DNA of 64,000 nt from Actimicrobium sp034313845 (GCF_034313845.1 NZ_JAVIWN010000004.1), one strand, 5' to 3'; shown: positions 1 to 9,250, counted from the stretch's first letter. Notes: generated by a model from the sequence alone, not told the origin. Made by a program: numbers and translations.

Positions 1-419
1 ACACGGATCGTGGTGCCCAGCATGGCCGGCAAGCGTGCCAGCAGATCACGTGCTCCAGCCATCTCGCACGACAATCCATCACACACCCGCACCGTGATCG
101 CCGGTGCCGTCGCGATCTGGCCGTCGCTATCTTCACGCACAACGGCAAAGTGATGATAGAAGGTCGCGACCTCATAGACGGCCGCTTGCGACAGGCGCAT
201 TTCCTGCGCCAATGCCGCCAGATGCGGCGTGCCAAGCTGTCCGAAGTGATCGTTAATCAGATGCAAATGCTCGATCAGCAAATCGGGCTGACGGGAGGCG
301 TCGCCCAGCAAGGCCTGTACCTCGACCAGTGCTTGTGGCTGAACGCGTCGCCCTTTCGGTGCTTCACGTTTGCGTTGCCTGGTCGCGGCAACGGCGATGG
401 GGATGATGGTGTGTTTCAC
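1..419 (-). CDS. fdsG: NAD-dependent formate dehydrogenase gamma subunit (NuoE-like), 3' end outside the window
   Basis: The leftward frame opens with GTG at 417-419 (MKHTIIPIAVAATRQ) and has no stop before the window edge, so about 139 N-terminal residues are visible. It has a four-helix front part (ALVEVQALLGDASRQP, then LSQAAVYEVATFYHHF) followed by VRVCDGLSCEMAGA, which matches the NuoE/HoxE/FdsG thioredoxin-like [2Fe-2S] subunit with its first cysteine pair. FdsG passes electrons from the molybdenum formate dehydrogenase FdsA to FdsB and NAD+. A GAGG motif precedes the GTG by about 6 nt. The gene starts 27 bp after the stop of the upstream transporter gene, so the two are probably co-transcribed, and the formate/oxalate transporter supports FdsG over NuoE of complex I. 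The rest of fdsBACD would lie left of the window. Confidence 0.8.
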   Translation of the reverse strand, partial: MKHTIIPIAVAATRQRKREAPKGRRVQPQALVEVQALLGDASRQPDLLIEHLHLINDHFGQLGTPHLAALAQEMRLSQAAVYEVATFYHHFAVVREDSDGQIATAPAITVRVCDGLSCEMAGARDLLARLPAMLGTTIR

Positions 420-446
420 TGCGACCTCGTTCTAACGGTGACTTGA

Positions 447-2075
447 TTACTTGAAGAAAATGGCGGCTTTCTGAAGCGTGATACCGACCCCCACAGCGAG
501 CGGAATACCGACTGCCGCCCATGCCAGTCCAACCATCACGGGGCTGTTGACGTCGCTGTTAGCGCTGGCACCGCCGACACTGACGGCAACTGCACGGTCA
601 TGCGCCAGACGGCGTTCTACTGCCAGTTCAGCCTCGGTCATGAAATCTTTTTCCGCGACGGGACGAACCATCAGGTTACAAAGAAACCCCAGCACCAGCA
701 TGCCCGACAAGATGTACATCGTCACATCGTAGGCCTGGGCTTTCGGCACGCCATTGGCGATCTGGTACTCGCGGATGTAGTTCACCAGCACCGGACCGAG
801 TACGCCAGCGGTGGCCCAGGCCGTGAGCAAGCGACCATGAATTGCACCGACCATCTGGGTGCCAAACATATCGGCCAGATATGCCGGAATCGTGGCAAAG
901 CCGCCGCCGTACATCGACAGGATCAGGCAGAACGCCAGCACAAACAGGCCCAGCAAGCCGGCATGCGCCGCCGACGGAATCGATGCATACAGCACAAACC
1001 CGAGCGCAAAAAAGAGTAGATAAGTCGACTTGCGGCCGATGTAATCCGACAGCGACGCCCAGAAAAAACGGCCACCAATATTGAACAGCGACAGCAGTCC
1101 GGTAAAACCGGCAGCGATCGCAGCGATCTGGCCTTTCTGCGTACCCGACAGTTCATTGAACGACAGGGCAACACCAATGAGGCGACCGCCGAACACTTCC
1201 TGCAACAGCGGCGACGCCATGCCGATGATGCCGATACCCGCCGACACATTGAGCATCAGCACCGCCCACAACAACCAGAAGGTGCGGGTTGTGCTGGCTA
1301 CCGACAGATGCACATGCCGGTTGGTGATCATCACATTGCTGGTCTGCGACTTTGCGGCATTCCAGCCAGCCGGTTTCCAGCCCGATGGCGGCACCCGATA
1401 CGCGAATGCACCACCGAGCATGAACACAAAATAAATCGCTGCCAGCGTCAGGAAGGTTTCCCACACTCCGACCGACATCGGCGTCGCGTAAAACTTCATC
1501 AGCATGTCGGCCAGTGGTGCACCAATCATCGCCCCGCCACCGAAACCCATGATGGCCATGCCGGTGGCCATGCCGCGCCGATCCGGAAACCACTTGATCA
1601 GCGTCGACACCGGCGAAATGTAGCCAAGACCGAGACCGATACCGCCGATCACGCCAGACCCCAGCCACATCAGCCAGATCTGATGGGTATAAATCCCCAG
1701 CGCCGAAATGACCAGGCCGCCGCACCAGCACAGCGCTGATACGACACCGGCCTTGCGCGGACCGGCATGTTCGAGCCAGCCACCAAAGACGGCTGCCGAC
1801 GACCCGAGAAAAACGAAAAACAAGGTGTACATCCAGCCCAGCATGGAAATTTTCCAGTCGCAGGTAGTGGCAAACAGCTCGGCAAAAAAACTCATTTCTT
1901 TGGCGCACACCATCGGGTCTTTGATGCCAATAGCCTTCGACAACGGCAACCAGAACACCGAAAAACCATAGGCCATGCCGATACACAAATGAATCGCGAG
2001 TGCTGCTGGAGGCACCAGCCAGCGATTGAAGCCGGTGCCGGCGATGGTTTTTTCCTTGGCTAGAAAATCGAACAT
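447..2075 (-). CDS. Oxalate/formate antiporter-family MFS transporter
   Basis: A protein of about 542 residues with 12 predicted membrane segments. After a short cytoplasmic start (MFDFLAKEKTIAG) the first segment is WLVPPAALAIHLCIGMAYGF. The conserved loop reads KWFPDRRGMATGMAIMGFGGG and a second GRxFWASLSDYIGRK motif follows at mid-protein, both typical of the OFA branch of the major facilitator superfamily. I chose ATG 2073-2075 because AGGGGA lies 8 nt upstream; a longer frame starting at 2162 has no such site. Family knowledge suggests exchange or uptake of small carboxylates such as oxalate and formate. The following fdsG-like gene points to formate or oxalate as substrate. The C-terminus has an extra hydrophobic segment (VGLAWAAVGIPLAVGVGITL). 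Confidence 0.8.
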   Translation of the reverse strand: MFDFLAKEKTIAGTGFNRWLVPPAALAIHLCIGMAYGFSVFWLPLSKAIGIKDPMVCAKEMSFFAELFATTCDWKISMLGWMYTLFFVFLGSSAAVFGGWLEHAGPRKAGVVSALCWCGGLVISALGIYTHQIWLMWLGSGVIGGIGLGLGYISPVSTLIKWFPDRRGMATGMAIMGFGGGAMIGAPLADMLMKFYATPMSVGVWETFLTLAAIYFVFMLGGAFAYRVPPSGWKPAGWNAAKSQTSNVMITNRHVHLSVASTTRTFWLLWAVLMLNVSAGIGIIGMASPLLQEVFGGRLIGVALSFNELSGTQKGQIAAIAAGFTGLLSLFNIGGRFFWASLSDYIGRKSTYLLFFALGFVLYASIPSAAHAGLLGLFVLAFCLILSMYGGGFATIPAYLADMFGTQMVGAIHGRLLTAWATAGVLGPVLVNYIREYQIANGVPKAQAYDVTMYILSGMLVLGFLCNLMVRPVAEKDFMTEAELAVERRLAHDRAVAVSVGGASANSDVNSPVMVGLAWAAVGIPLAVGVGITLQKAAIFFK

Positions 2076-2199
2076 AGACGTTGTCCCCTGAATTGTTTTC
2101 ATATGCTTGGCAGTGCTTATATTTTGTTGTAGCCTGCGCAAGTCCTCGCTGAAAAATAACACCGAATATTTGATAGATCAATAGCACGGAGTTTGCCGA

Positions 2200-3273
2200 A
2201 TGTTCAAAGTCACCATCCATCCGCAATGGGAAATCGTGCAAGGCGCAGAAAAATCGCTCAACACGACCGCCCTGCTTGCATTACTGCGCGCCGTCGAACT
2301 CACCGGCTCGATCGCGCAAGCAGCAAAAAAAATCCAGGTGTCGTATCGCTACGCCTGGGGCGTACTCAAGGATGCCGAGGTCCTGTTCGGCAAACCGCTG
2401 ATGCATACGCAGCGCGGACGTGGCACGCTGCTGTCGCAACTGGCGCAAAAACTGTTGTGGGCCGACCGCCGCATTGCGGCGCGCCTGTCGCCAACACTGG
2501 AAAGCCTGGCCTCGGAACTCGCAAGCGAACTGGGAAAACTGGCGGACAACACGACCGGCGCAGTGCGACTCGATGCCAGCCACGGTTTTGCCGTGGCGGC
2601 ACTGCTCAATGAATTGCACGCAATTGAATTGCCCGTCGAACTGCGCTACCGCAACAGCACCGATGCCGTCACTGCGCTAGCGCGACGCGAGTGTCATCTG
2701 GCGGGATTCCATGTACCGCTGGGGCCATTTGAACACCGTGCGGCGGCACGTTATCTGGGCACCTTGAAAGACAAGGACCATTGCCTGATTCATCTGGCGG
2801 TGCGCCAACAGGGCTTGTTCGTCACTCCCGACAATCCATTACAGATTCATGGTCTGGCGGACCTGCAGCGTCCCGAAGTGCGTTTCGTCAATCGTCAGGC
2901 CGGTTCCGGCACGCGCGCCTTGCTTGAACTGATGCTCGTCGATGCAGGCATTCCAGTAACTGCCGTCAACGGATTTCAGAGCAGCGAATTCACCCATTCG
3001 GCCGTCGCGGCCTACATTGCCAGCGGCATGGCCGATGTCGGCTTCGGCGTGCAGACCGCCGCCGAGCGTTTCGGCCTGACGTTTATTCCGCTGGTACAAG
3101 AACGGTATTTCCTTGCGATCGAAAAAACCGCGATGGACTTGCCGCTGATTCGCCGGGTACTGAGCGTGATCCGGTCGGACACCTACCGCGCTAGCGTCAA
3201 TGCACTGGCTGGCTATGAGGCCGGTGATACCGGCAAGGTTCTGTCGCTCGGCGAGGCGTTCGGAGCGATCTGA
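2200..3273 (+). CDS. ModE-type winged-helix regulator with a periplasmic-binding-protein-like domain
   Basis: A 357-residue protein divergent from the transporter gene. Residues 20-95 form a LysR/ModE-like winged helix (LLALLRAVELTGSIAQAAKK, then SYRYAWGVLKDAE and the wing QRGRGTLLSQLAQKLL). Residues 110-340 match the PBP_like domain of molybdate-type regulators (RNSTDAVTALARRECHLAGF, RFVNRQAGSGTRALLE, AAYIASGMADVGFG). There is no TOBE domain. GGAG lies 8 nt before ATG 2200. Divergent placement next to the transporter and the formate dehydrogenase suggests local control of that operon, possibly by sensing molybdate or a small acid; this is inference. The 124-bp spacer to the transporter start should hold both promoters. 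Confidence 0.75.
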   Translation: MFKVTIHPQWEIVQGAEKSLNTTALLALLRAVELTGSIAQAAKKIQVSYRYAWGVLKDAEVLFGKPLMHTQRGRGTLLSQLAQKLLWADRRIAARLSPTLESLASELASELGKLADNTTGAVRLDASHGFAVAALLNELHAIELPVELRYRNSTDAVTALARRECHLAGFHVPLGPFEHRAAARYLGTLKDKDHCLIHLAVRQQGLFVTPDNPLQIHGLADLQRPEVRFVNRQAGSGTRALLELMLVDAGIPVTAVNGFQSSEFTHSAVAAYIASGMADVGFGVQTAAERFGLTFIPLVQERYFLAIEKTAMDLPLIRRVLSVIRSDTYRASVNALAGYEAGDTGKVLSLGEAFGAI

Positions 3274-3291
3274 AGTCAGCGTGCGCGTACG

Positions 3292-3684
3292 TCAAAAAGT
3301 CACACCGGCAATGAGCAGAACATTGGCATACGGCGTGCATTCGCCGGTGCGGATGATCGCGCGCGCCGTGCGGCTGCGCCGCTTGAATTCGTCATGGTTC
3401 ATGGTCACGCCGCCGGGCAACGCCAGTGCGGAGATGGCACGGGCAATCGCCGGATTATGCTGCACCATTTCGCATGCCAGACCATGCTGTTCGACCTGCA
3501 TTTCGGTCAGTATCGCTTGCAGCGTGTCCATCAATCCCGGTATCCCGCGCGTCAGCGCGAGGTCGATCAGCGGCACGCCGGGCGGTACCGGCAAGCCAGC
3601 GTCACCGATCACGATGGCGTCGCCATGACCGAGCGAAGCGATCAGTTGTGACAGGGCGATATGGAGTAACGGGGTTTTTTTCAT
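3292..3684 (-). CDS. rbsD: D-ribose pyranase
   Basis: A 130-residue RbsD/FucU-family protein, normal length. It begins MKKTPLLHIALSQLIASLGH, and contains the conserved GDAGLPVP motif and the C-terminal TGECTPYANVLLIAGV motif with the active-site Tyr-x-Asn. RbsD interconverts the beta-pyranose and furanose forms of ribose so that RbsK has the furanose form. It is the last gene of the rbs operon, 25 bp after rbsK, and its stop lies 18 bp from the stop of the convergent regulator gene. An rbsD at the end of the operon rather than at the front (as in E. coli) is a common variant. Confidence 0.95.
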   Translation of the reverse strand: MKKTPLLHIALSQLIASLGHGDAIVIGDAGLPVPPGVPLIDLALTRGIPGLMDTLQAILTEMQVEQHGLACEMVQHNPAIARAISALALPGGVTMNHDEFKRRSRTARAIIRTGECTPYANVLLIAGVTF

Positions 3685-3709
3685 CAGGGTCAGTCAGTGG
3701 TTGGCCAGG

Positions 3710-4672
3710 TCAAGCCAGCGGGGTTGCATCGAACAGTTCGTGCCGATGCGGAATCGAGGTTTGCGCGCCGTGTCGCGCGACACTCCAGGCGGCGGCGCGC
3801 TGGCCCAGCGCAATCGCATCAGCTACGGGTTCGCCGGCTGCCAGCGCGGCAACAAAGCCGCCGATAAACGTGTCACCCGCAGCGGTGGTATCGACCGCCG
3901 CAACCGGATACGCGGCGAACGCGCGCGCTCCATCTGCCAGCGCCGCATGGACGCCTTTCGCACCCAGCGTGACGAGCACGTTGCGACAACCGCTGGCGCG
4001 CAACACGGCAGCGGCAGCCATCACTTCATCGGGCGCAGTGCCGGCCAGCATCGCCGCTTCGATTTCATTCGGGATCAGGTAATCGACCCGGGCCAGCATC
4101 GCCGGCGGCAGGTTGGCTGTCGGTGCCGGCGCAGGTGCAGGTGCAGGTGCAGGCGCAGGCGCAGGCGCAGGTGCAGGATTGAGCACGACAATTTTGCCAA
4201 GTGCATGCGCCAGATTGATTGCGTACTCGACGGTCGCCAGCGGCGTTTCCAGTTGCAGCACGACGATGCTCGCTTGGGCAATCAGGTGACGGGCTGCATC
4301 AATATGCGCAGGTGCCAGCAGGTCATTGGCACCACCGGCAATGACAATGCTGTTCTGCCCGTTCGCATCCACCAGAATCGCGGCAACGCCGGAAGCCACA
4401 CCGGCGATCGTGCTGACGTGGCTGACATCGATGCCTTCGGCCACCAGCGCAGCGCGCAGCGTATCGCCAAAATCGTCATCGCCAAGGCAAGCGATCATCG
4501 CCACGGCGGGCTCGTGGCCGGCTGCGAGCCGGGCGCACGCCACCGCCTGGTTGGCGCCCTTGCCGCCGGGGATGGTGTGGAACGCGCTGCCGCACAGGGT
4601 TTCGCCGGCGGCCGGCATGCGCGGCACGCGCAATACCAGGTCCATGTTGATGCTGCCAATGACGACGATCAT
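3710..4672 (-). CDS. rbsK: Ribokinase with an internal Pro-Ala repeat
   Basis: A 320-residue PfkB-family sugar kinase. The N-terminus is IGSINMDLVLRVPRMPAAGE, followed by the GGKGANQAVACARLA signature. The catalytic anion-hole signature is TTAAGDTFIGGFVAALA near residue 265, with Asp as the base. It phosphorylates ribose at O5. The strand ending in the conserved NPAPA, which normally runs straight into the next helix, here continues as an uninterrupted Pro-Ala run of roughly eight extra dipeptides before TANLPPAML. The DNA is a hexanucleotide repeat, so length changes by whole units stay in frame. The extension lies in a surface loop of the fold, so activity is probably retained. It is the fifth gene of the rbs operon. 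Confidence 0.93.
   Translation of the reverse strand: MIVVIGSINMDLVLRVPRMPAAGETLCGSAFHTIPGGKGANQAVACARLAAGHEPAVAMIACLGDDDFGDTLRAALVAEGIDVSHVSTIAGVASGVAAILVDANGQNSIVIAGGANDLLAPAHIDAARHLIAQASIVVLQLETPLATVEYAINLAHALGKIVVLNPAPAPAPAPAPAPAPAPAPTANLPPAMLARVDYLIPNEIEAAMLAGTAPDEVMAAAAVLRASGCRNVLVTLGAKGVHAALADGARAFAAYPVAAVDTTAAGDTFIGGFVAALAAGEPVADAIALGQRAAAWSVARHGAQTSIPHRHELFDATPLA
4131..4177. repeat. GCAGGY hexanucleotide microsatellite inside rbsK
   Basis: About eight tandem copies of GCAGGT/GCAGGC. On the coding (minus) strand they encode alternating Ala-Pro. The 6-bp unit preserves frame when copies are gained or lost. Confidence 0.9.
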
Positions 4673-4702
4673 GAGAGGTTTCCGTTCACGGCAAAAAAAG
4701 GT

Positions 4703-5701
4703 TCAGGACAACAGGCTCGACGCGCGCACATGCAACTCCGGCGTCATCGTATGGTGCTGACGCGGCAGATCGGCGTCGGCGATCCGCGCCAGCAGGCATT
4801 GCGCCGTCAAGCGGCCGAGTGCGCGCGTGTTTTGCGCCACGCTGGTCAGCGCGGGATGGACGAACTGGGCCAGATCGATATCATCAAAACCCACCACGGC
4901 CAGTGCCTGCGGTACCGCCAGTCCGGCCTCGGCAGCAGCACGCAATACACCAATGGCCATCAGATCGTTGCAGCAAAAAATCGCATCGGGACGTTGCGCT
5001 ACCGGCAGGTCGAGTAACGCACGGGCGTGCTGATAGCCGCCCAGGCTGGTGAAATCGGCATAGCGGCACAGCGCCGACGGCAGCGACAGGCCAGCCAGTT
5101 CCAGCGTGACGCGCACGCCATCGAGTCGCTGGCGCGACAGCAGGATGTCTTCCGGTCCGCCGATACAGGCAATGCGTCGTCGTCCCAGCGCCAGCAGGTG
5201 CTGCGCAGCCAGCACCCCTCCGACCACATTATCGACCTCCACCACATCGAACGCCTGCCCTTGCGGTGCGCGGTCCAGCAGCACCACCGGGATTTTTTTC
5301 GTCTGCAACCATTCGCCATCGGCCGGTGCCAGCGCGGCCATGATCAACCCGTCGCAGCGCTTGCCCAGCAAGACATCGAGATAGTTGCGCTGACGTGCCG
5401 GGTCATCACCGAAATTGCACAGGATGACGCTGTAGCCGGCGCTGTAGCACTGGTCTTCGATACCACGCGCCACTTCGGAAAAATACGGATTGGTATTGTT
5501 CGGAATGATCAGGCCGATGGTGCCGGTACGCTGGCTCTTGAGCGAACGTGCCAGCGCACTGGGCACGTAGTGCAGCTGGGCGATCGCCGCCAGCACGCGC
5601 TCGCGCGCGTCGACACTGACTGGCCGGGTGGCGTTGATCACATGCGACACCGTCGTGAACGATACGCCGGCCAGTTGTGCGACTTGCTTGATGGTCGTCA
5701 T
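4703..5701 (-). CDS. rbsR: LacI-family ribose operon repressor
   Basis: A 332-residue LacI/GalR regulator of standard length. The N-terminal helix-turn-helix is TIKQVAQLAGVSFTTVSHVI, with the hinge YVPSALARSLKSQRTGTIG. The periplasmic-binding-like effector domain follows (GLIIPNNTNPYFSEVARGIE, FCCNDLMAIGVL, VVGFDDIDLAQFV). It lies inside the ribose operon, one base after the rbsC stop and 30 bp before rbsK, so it is probably autoregulated. The perfect palindrome at 9301-9314 upstream of rbsB is the likely operator. Ribose or ribose-5-phosphate as inducer is inferred from the family. Confidence 0.9.
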   Translation of the reverse strand: MTTIKQVAQLAGVSFTTVSHVINATRPVSVDARERVLAAIAQLHYVPSALARSLKSQRTGTIGLIIPNNTNPYFSEVARGIEDQCYSAGYSVILCNFGDDPARQRNYLDVLLGKRCDGLIMAALAPADGEWLQTKKIPVVLLDRAPQGQAFDVVEVDNVVGGVLAAQHLLALGRRRIACIGGPEDILLSRQRLDGVRVTLELAGLSLPSALCRYADFTSLGGYQHARALLDLPVAQRPDAIFCCNDLMAIGVLRAAAEAGLAVPQALAVVGFDDIDLAQFVHPALTSVAQNTRALGRLTAQCLLARIADADLPRQHHTMTPELHVRASSLLS

Positions 5702-5702
5702 G

Positions 5703-6662
5703 TCAGGCGCGCTGGCCGCGTCGGCGGTAGGTGTCGAGCACCACCGCCGTGACGATGACCAGACCGGTGACGATGCGCTTGAGCGGTTCGCTCACACCGA
5801 TCTGCGCGAGACCGGCTTCCAGGACGACGATGATCAGCACGCCAATCAACGTGCTGATGACCGAGCCGCGTCCGCCCATCAGGCTGGTGCCGCCAATGAC
5901 GACGGCGGCAATCACCTGCAACTCCAGACCGACGCCGCCATTCGGATCGGCTGCCTCCAGCCGCGAAATCTGGAACAGCGCGCCGACCCCGGCCAGCAAA
6001 CCCATCAGCGCGAACACCAGCACTTTGGACGGACGCGGATCGATACCGGACAGCCGCACGGCTTCTTCGTTGGTACCGATGCCTATCCACACGCGGCCGA
6101 GCACGGTCCGGGTCAGCACGAGGTGGCCCGCCAGAACGATCAGCATCGCGGCAATGAACGCCGGCGACATACCCATCCACACCGGTGCGCTGATGCCGGC
6201 GACGATGCCGCCGATGTATTCGGTGCGTGAATCGGTGACCTGATAGGCCAGGCCGCGCGCGATTTCCAGCACGCCAAGCGAGACGATGAACGACGGCACG
6301 CGCCAGCCCACCGACACCAGACCGGTCAGCATGCCCAGCGCCGCTGCGGCCAGCATTCCCAGCAGGCTCGCTGCATACACCGGCCAGCCCCAGTGCACCA
6401 TTGCCAGCGACATGATCGAGGCGGCCAGTGCCATCACCGAGCCGACCGACAAATCAATCCCGCCAATAATCAGGATAAAGGTCATGCCGACCGCCATCAC
6501 GAGCAAGGTCGGGATGTCGTTGGCCAGCGTGGCGAGCGTGCTCCACGTAAAAAAATATTCGCTGAGGGTTGAAAACAAGATGCACAAGGCAACCAGCGTA
6601 CCGAGCAGTCCGGCATAATTTTTCAGGCCCGCAAGGGTGCGCTGGAAGGTAGTCGGTGACAT
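5703..6662 (-). CDS. rbsC: Ribose ABC transporter permease
   Basis: A 319-residue inner-membrane permease when started at ATG 6660-6662, which has GGAGAA 6 nt upstream; this matches the usual RbsC length. A longer in-frame opening to 6764 overlaps rbsA and lacks a ribosome site. Family motifs include GGIDLSVGSVMALAASIM and, near the C-terminus, GGTSLMGGRGSVISTLIGVL. About ten membrane segments are visible. It forms the channel with RbsA (ATPase) and RbsB (binding protein). It lies 22 bp after the rbsA stop. Confidence 0.95.
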   Translation of the reverse strand: MSPTTFQRTLAGLKNYAGLLGTLVALCILFSTLSEYFFTWSTLATLANDIPTLLVMAVGMTFILIIGGIDLSVGSVMALAASIMSLAMVHWGWPVYAASLLGMLAAAALGMLTGLVSVGWRVPSFIVSLGVLEIARGLAYQVTDSRTEYIGGIVAGISAPVWMGMSPAFIAAMLIVLAGHLVLTRTVLGRVWIGIGTNEEAVRLSGIDPRPSKVLVFALMGLLAGVGALFQISRLEAADPNGGVGLELQVIAAVVIGGTSLMGGRGSVISTLIGVLIIVVLEAGLAQIGVSEPLKRIVTGLVIVTAVVLDTYRRRGQRA

Positions 6663-6684
6663 GGGTTCTCCGGAAATCATGGGG

Positions 6685-8250
6685 TCAGCTCGCCGCAGCG
6701 AGGGATGCTGTTTCTGATGCAGGCGCTGCCAGATAACCGCTGAAGGCGGCGGCCAGCAATGCATCCTGGGTCCAGGTTGCGCGCTCGAAGGTGTCGACGA
6801 CGCGACCGGCGCTCATGACGAGGATGCGGTCGCAAATCAGCATCAGTTCGCGCAGATCGCTCGACACGATTGCCAGTCCTTTGCCCTCGCGGGCCAGGCC
6901 GACCAGCAACTGGTAAATGTCGAATTTGGCACCGATGTCGATGCCACGGGTTGGCTCATCAAACAGCATCACCGGACAGTCACGATAGAACCAGCGCGCC
7001 ATCACGACTTTTTGCTGATTACCGCCGGACAGTTCGGCCACGGGCTGGTCGGCATCGCGCGCCTTGATGCCGAGTCGCTGCATGAAGTCGGTTGCAACGA
7101 CCGTTTCGGCCGCCGCATCGAGCCAACCGGCGCGACTGACCGTCGGCAAACTGGCCAGCGTTGTATTGTGTGCAATCGATTGTTGCAGCAGCAAGCCCTG
7201 CCCCTTGCGGTCTTCGGTCACCATGGCGATACCGGCAGCAACCGCGTCCTTGGGCGAACGGATGGGCGCGGCGACGGTTGCATCACCAACAAACACCGCC
7301 CCCTGATCGGCCCGGTCGGCACCAAAAATCAGGCGCAACAATTCGGTCCGGCCCGAGCCGATCAGGCCAGCGATGCCGACGATTTCGCCGCCATGAATCT
7401 CGAACGAGGTGGCGGCAACCGCACCCTGCCGGCCCAGCTCGCACACCCGCAACACCGGCGCACCCAGCGTGCGACCACCCAGATCAATATCGGCATCGGC
7501 AGCGCGGCCCACCATCAGCTTGACCAGATCGGCGCTGCCGTGACCAGCAATCGGATCGTCGCAAACCAGCTTGCCATCGCGCAGGACGACGATGCGGTCA
7601 GCCACCCGCTTGAGTTCTTCAAGCCGGTGTGAAATGTAGACCAATGCCACGCCTTCGGATTTCAGGCGAGCGATCTGGAGGAACAGCAACTCGACTTCAC
7701 GATGGGTCAGCATCGCCGTCGGTTCGTCGAGGATCAGCAGGCGGCAGTCACCAATGAGATTGCGGGCGATCTCGATCATTTGCTGATGACCGATACCGAG
7801 CTCGCCCACCAGCGTCCAGGGATCAATACTGGCCAGTCCGACGCGCGCCATCTGCGCGCGTGCGTCCTGTTCGAGCTGACGCCGGTTGATCCAGCCGAAG
7901 CGATTGGGTAATTGGCGCAAGTAGAGATTTTCGGCAACTGACAAAGTCGGAATCAGGTTCAGTTCCTGCAGCACCATGCGCACGCCTTGTGCTTCTGCAT
8001 CGGCACGCGAGGTCGGCTGGTAAGGCTGGCCGTCGAGCAGCATGCTGCCGGTGCTGGCCGCTTCGAGCCCGCAGATGATCTTCGATACCGTGCTTTTGCC
8101 GGCGCCGTTTTCACCGGTCAAGGCCAGCACCTGACCAGCATGCAATGGCAACGTGATGTCGTGCAGCACGGTCTGGACATAGGTCTTGCCGATGCCCGAC
8201 AGGGTCAACAGCGCGCCCGTGTCGGGAACAGGTTTCAGGTCATCAGCCAT
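6685..8250 (-). CDS. rbsA: Ribose ABC transporter ATP-binding protein (duplicated ATPase)
   Basis: A 521-residue protein with two ABC domains, as in sugar importers of the CUT2 class. The first has Walker A GENGAGKST, signature LGIGHQQMIEIARNL and Walker B LLILDEPTAML. The second has the degenerate P-loop GLIGSGRTELL, signature LSGGNQQKVVMARWF and DEPTRGIDIGAK. It powers ribose import through RbsC. It is second in the operon, 46 bp after rbsB. The C-terminus ends in an Ala/Ser-rich tail (APASETASLAAAS). Confidence 0.95.
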   Translation of the reverse strand: MADDLKPVPDTGALLTLSGIGKTYVQTVLHDITLPLHAGQVLALTGENGAGKSTVSKIICGLEAASTGSMLLDGQPYQPTSRADAEAQGVRMVLQELNLIPTLSVAENLYLRQLPNRFGWINRRQLEQDARAQMARVGLASIDPWTLVGELGIGHQQMIEIARNLIGDCRLLILDEPTAMLTHREVELLFLQIARLKSEGVALVYISHRLEELKRVADRIVVLRDGKLVCDDPIAGHGSADLVKLMVGRAADADIDLGGRTLGAPVLRVCELGRQGAVAATSFEIHGGEIVGIAGLIGSGRTELLRLIFGADRADQGAVFVGDATVAAPIRSPKDAVAAGIAMVTEDRKGQGLLLQQSIAHNTTLASLPTVSRAGWLDAAAETVVATDFMQRLGIKARDADQPVAELSGGNQQKVVMARWFYRDCPVMLFDEPTRGIDIGAKFDIYQLLVGLAREGKGLAIVSSDLRELMLICDRILVMSAGRVVDTFERATWTQDALLAAAFSGYLAAPASETASLAAAS

Positions 8251-8296
8251 GCACGCTCCGGGAAAAGGAAAAAGACCACCGAGACATTGCGCGCAC

Positions 8297-9250
8297 TCAG
8301 GACTTGACGGCTTTGGTTACCAGCTGCACCTTGGTTTCTATGGTGCCGCCCAGGGCTGCCTGGGTCTTTTTCTCAGCCAGTGCCTTGAGCACGGTTTCGA
8401 TACCGAACACGGCTTGCTGCGAACCGAACTGATCGACCGTCGCCAGCACCCGCCCATCGGCCAGCATCGGCTGGATCGCCTTGATGTTGTCGTAACCGAT
8501 CACCCGCACCGTGCCGGTCTTGCCCGCAGCCTTGATCGCCGAGATCGCGCCGATGGCCATGTTGTCGTTGCCGCACAGCAGAGCCGTGATCTTCGGGTTC
8601 GCCGTCAGCATCGCCGCAGCGACCTTGTTGCCCGGTGCGATTTCCCAATCACCGGACTGGACACCGATCACGGTGGCACCGGCAGCGCTCATCGCCTCCT
8701 TGAAACCCAGCGTGCGCTGCTGCGCGTTGTAGGTAGTCGAGACGCCTTCGATGATGCCGACCTGATCGCCTTTTTTCAGTTGCTGCGCCAGAAAGTCTCC
8801 GGCCAGCTTCGCTCCCTTGCGGTTATCAGGACCGACAAACGGCACGGTCACGCCTTTTTCCTTGAGCGCAGCCTCATCAAGCTTGTTATCGATATTGACG
8901 ACGAGGATGCCGGCATCAACCGCTTTTTTGAGCACCGGCACCAGCGCCTTCGAGTCGGCCGGCGCAATCACCAGCGCATTGACGCGCGAGACAATCATCT
9001 GCTCGACCAGCTTGATCTGACTGAGCGTATCGGTTTCATCCTTGATGCCGTTGGTGACCAGATCGTACTTGGTCGCATTGGCTTGTTGATGCGCCTTGGC
9101 ACCGTTTTCCATCGTCAGGAAAAATTCATTGGCCAGCGACTTCATCACCAGCGCAACTTTTGGCTTGGCGTCCTGCGCCATCACGGACGGGACAGGCAAC
9201 AGGCAGAGCAAGGCAGTGGCGATCAGGCTAAAACGAAAACGGCTATTCAT
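8297..9250 (-). CDS. rbsB: Periplasmic ribose-binding protein
   Basis: 317 residues from ATG 9248-9250, chosen because GGAG lies 6 nt upstream and the resulting N-terminus MNSRFRFSLIATALLCLLP is a clean signal peptide with likely cleavage after SVMA. The mature part is a class I sugar-binding protein (KVALVMKSLANEFFLTMENG, AKLAGDFLAQQL, LLCGNDNMAIGAISAIKAAG, RVIGYDNIKAIQPML). It delivers ribose to RbsC. It is the first gene of the operon and should be the most strongly expressed. The operator is about 50 bp upstream. Confidence 0.93.
   Translation of the reverse strand: MNSRFRFSLIATALLCLLPVPSVMAQDAKPKVALVMKSLANEFFLTMENGAKAHQQANATKYDLVTNGIKDETDTLSQIKLVEQMIVSRVNALVIAPADSKALVPVLKKAVDAGILVVNIDNKLDEAALKEKGVTVPFVGPDNRKGAKLAGDFLAQQLKKGDQVGIIEGVSTTYNAQQRTLGFKEAMSAAGATVIGVQSGDWEIAPGNKVAAAMLTANPKITALLCGNDNMAIGAISAIKAAGKTGTVRVIGYDNIKAIQPMLADGRVLATVDQFGSQQAVFGIETVLKALAEKKTQAALGGTIETKVQLVTKAVKS

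Noticed and set aside
3701..5017. 438-residue rightward open frame antisense to rbsK/rbsR
   Set aside because: Arg/Gln/His-rich composition typical of antisense reading of GC-rich genes; rbsK and rbsR on the other strand match known families.
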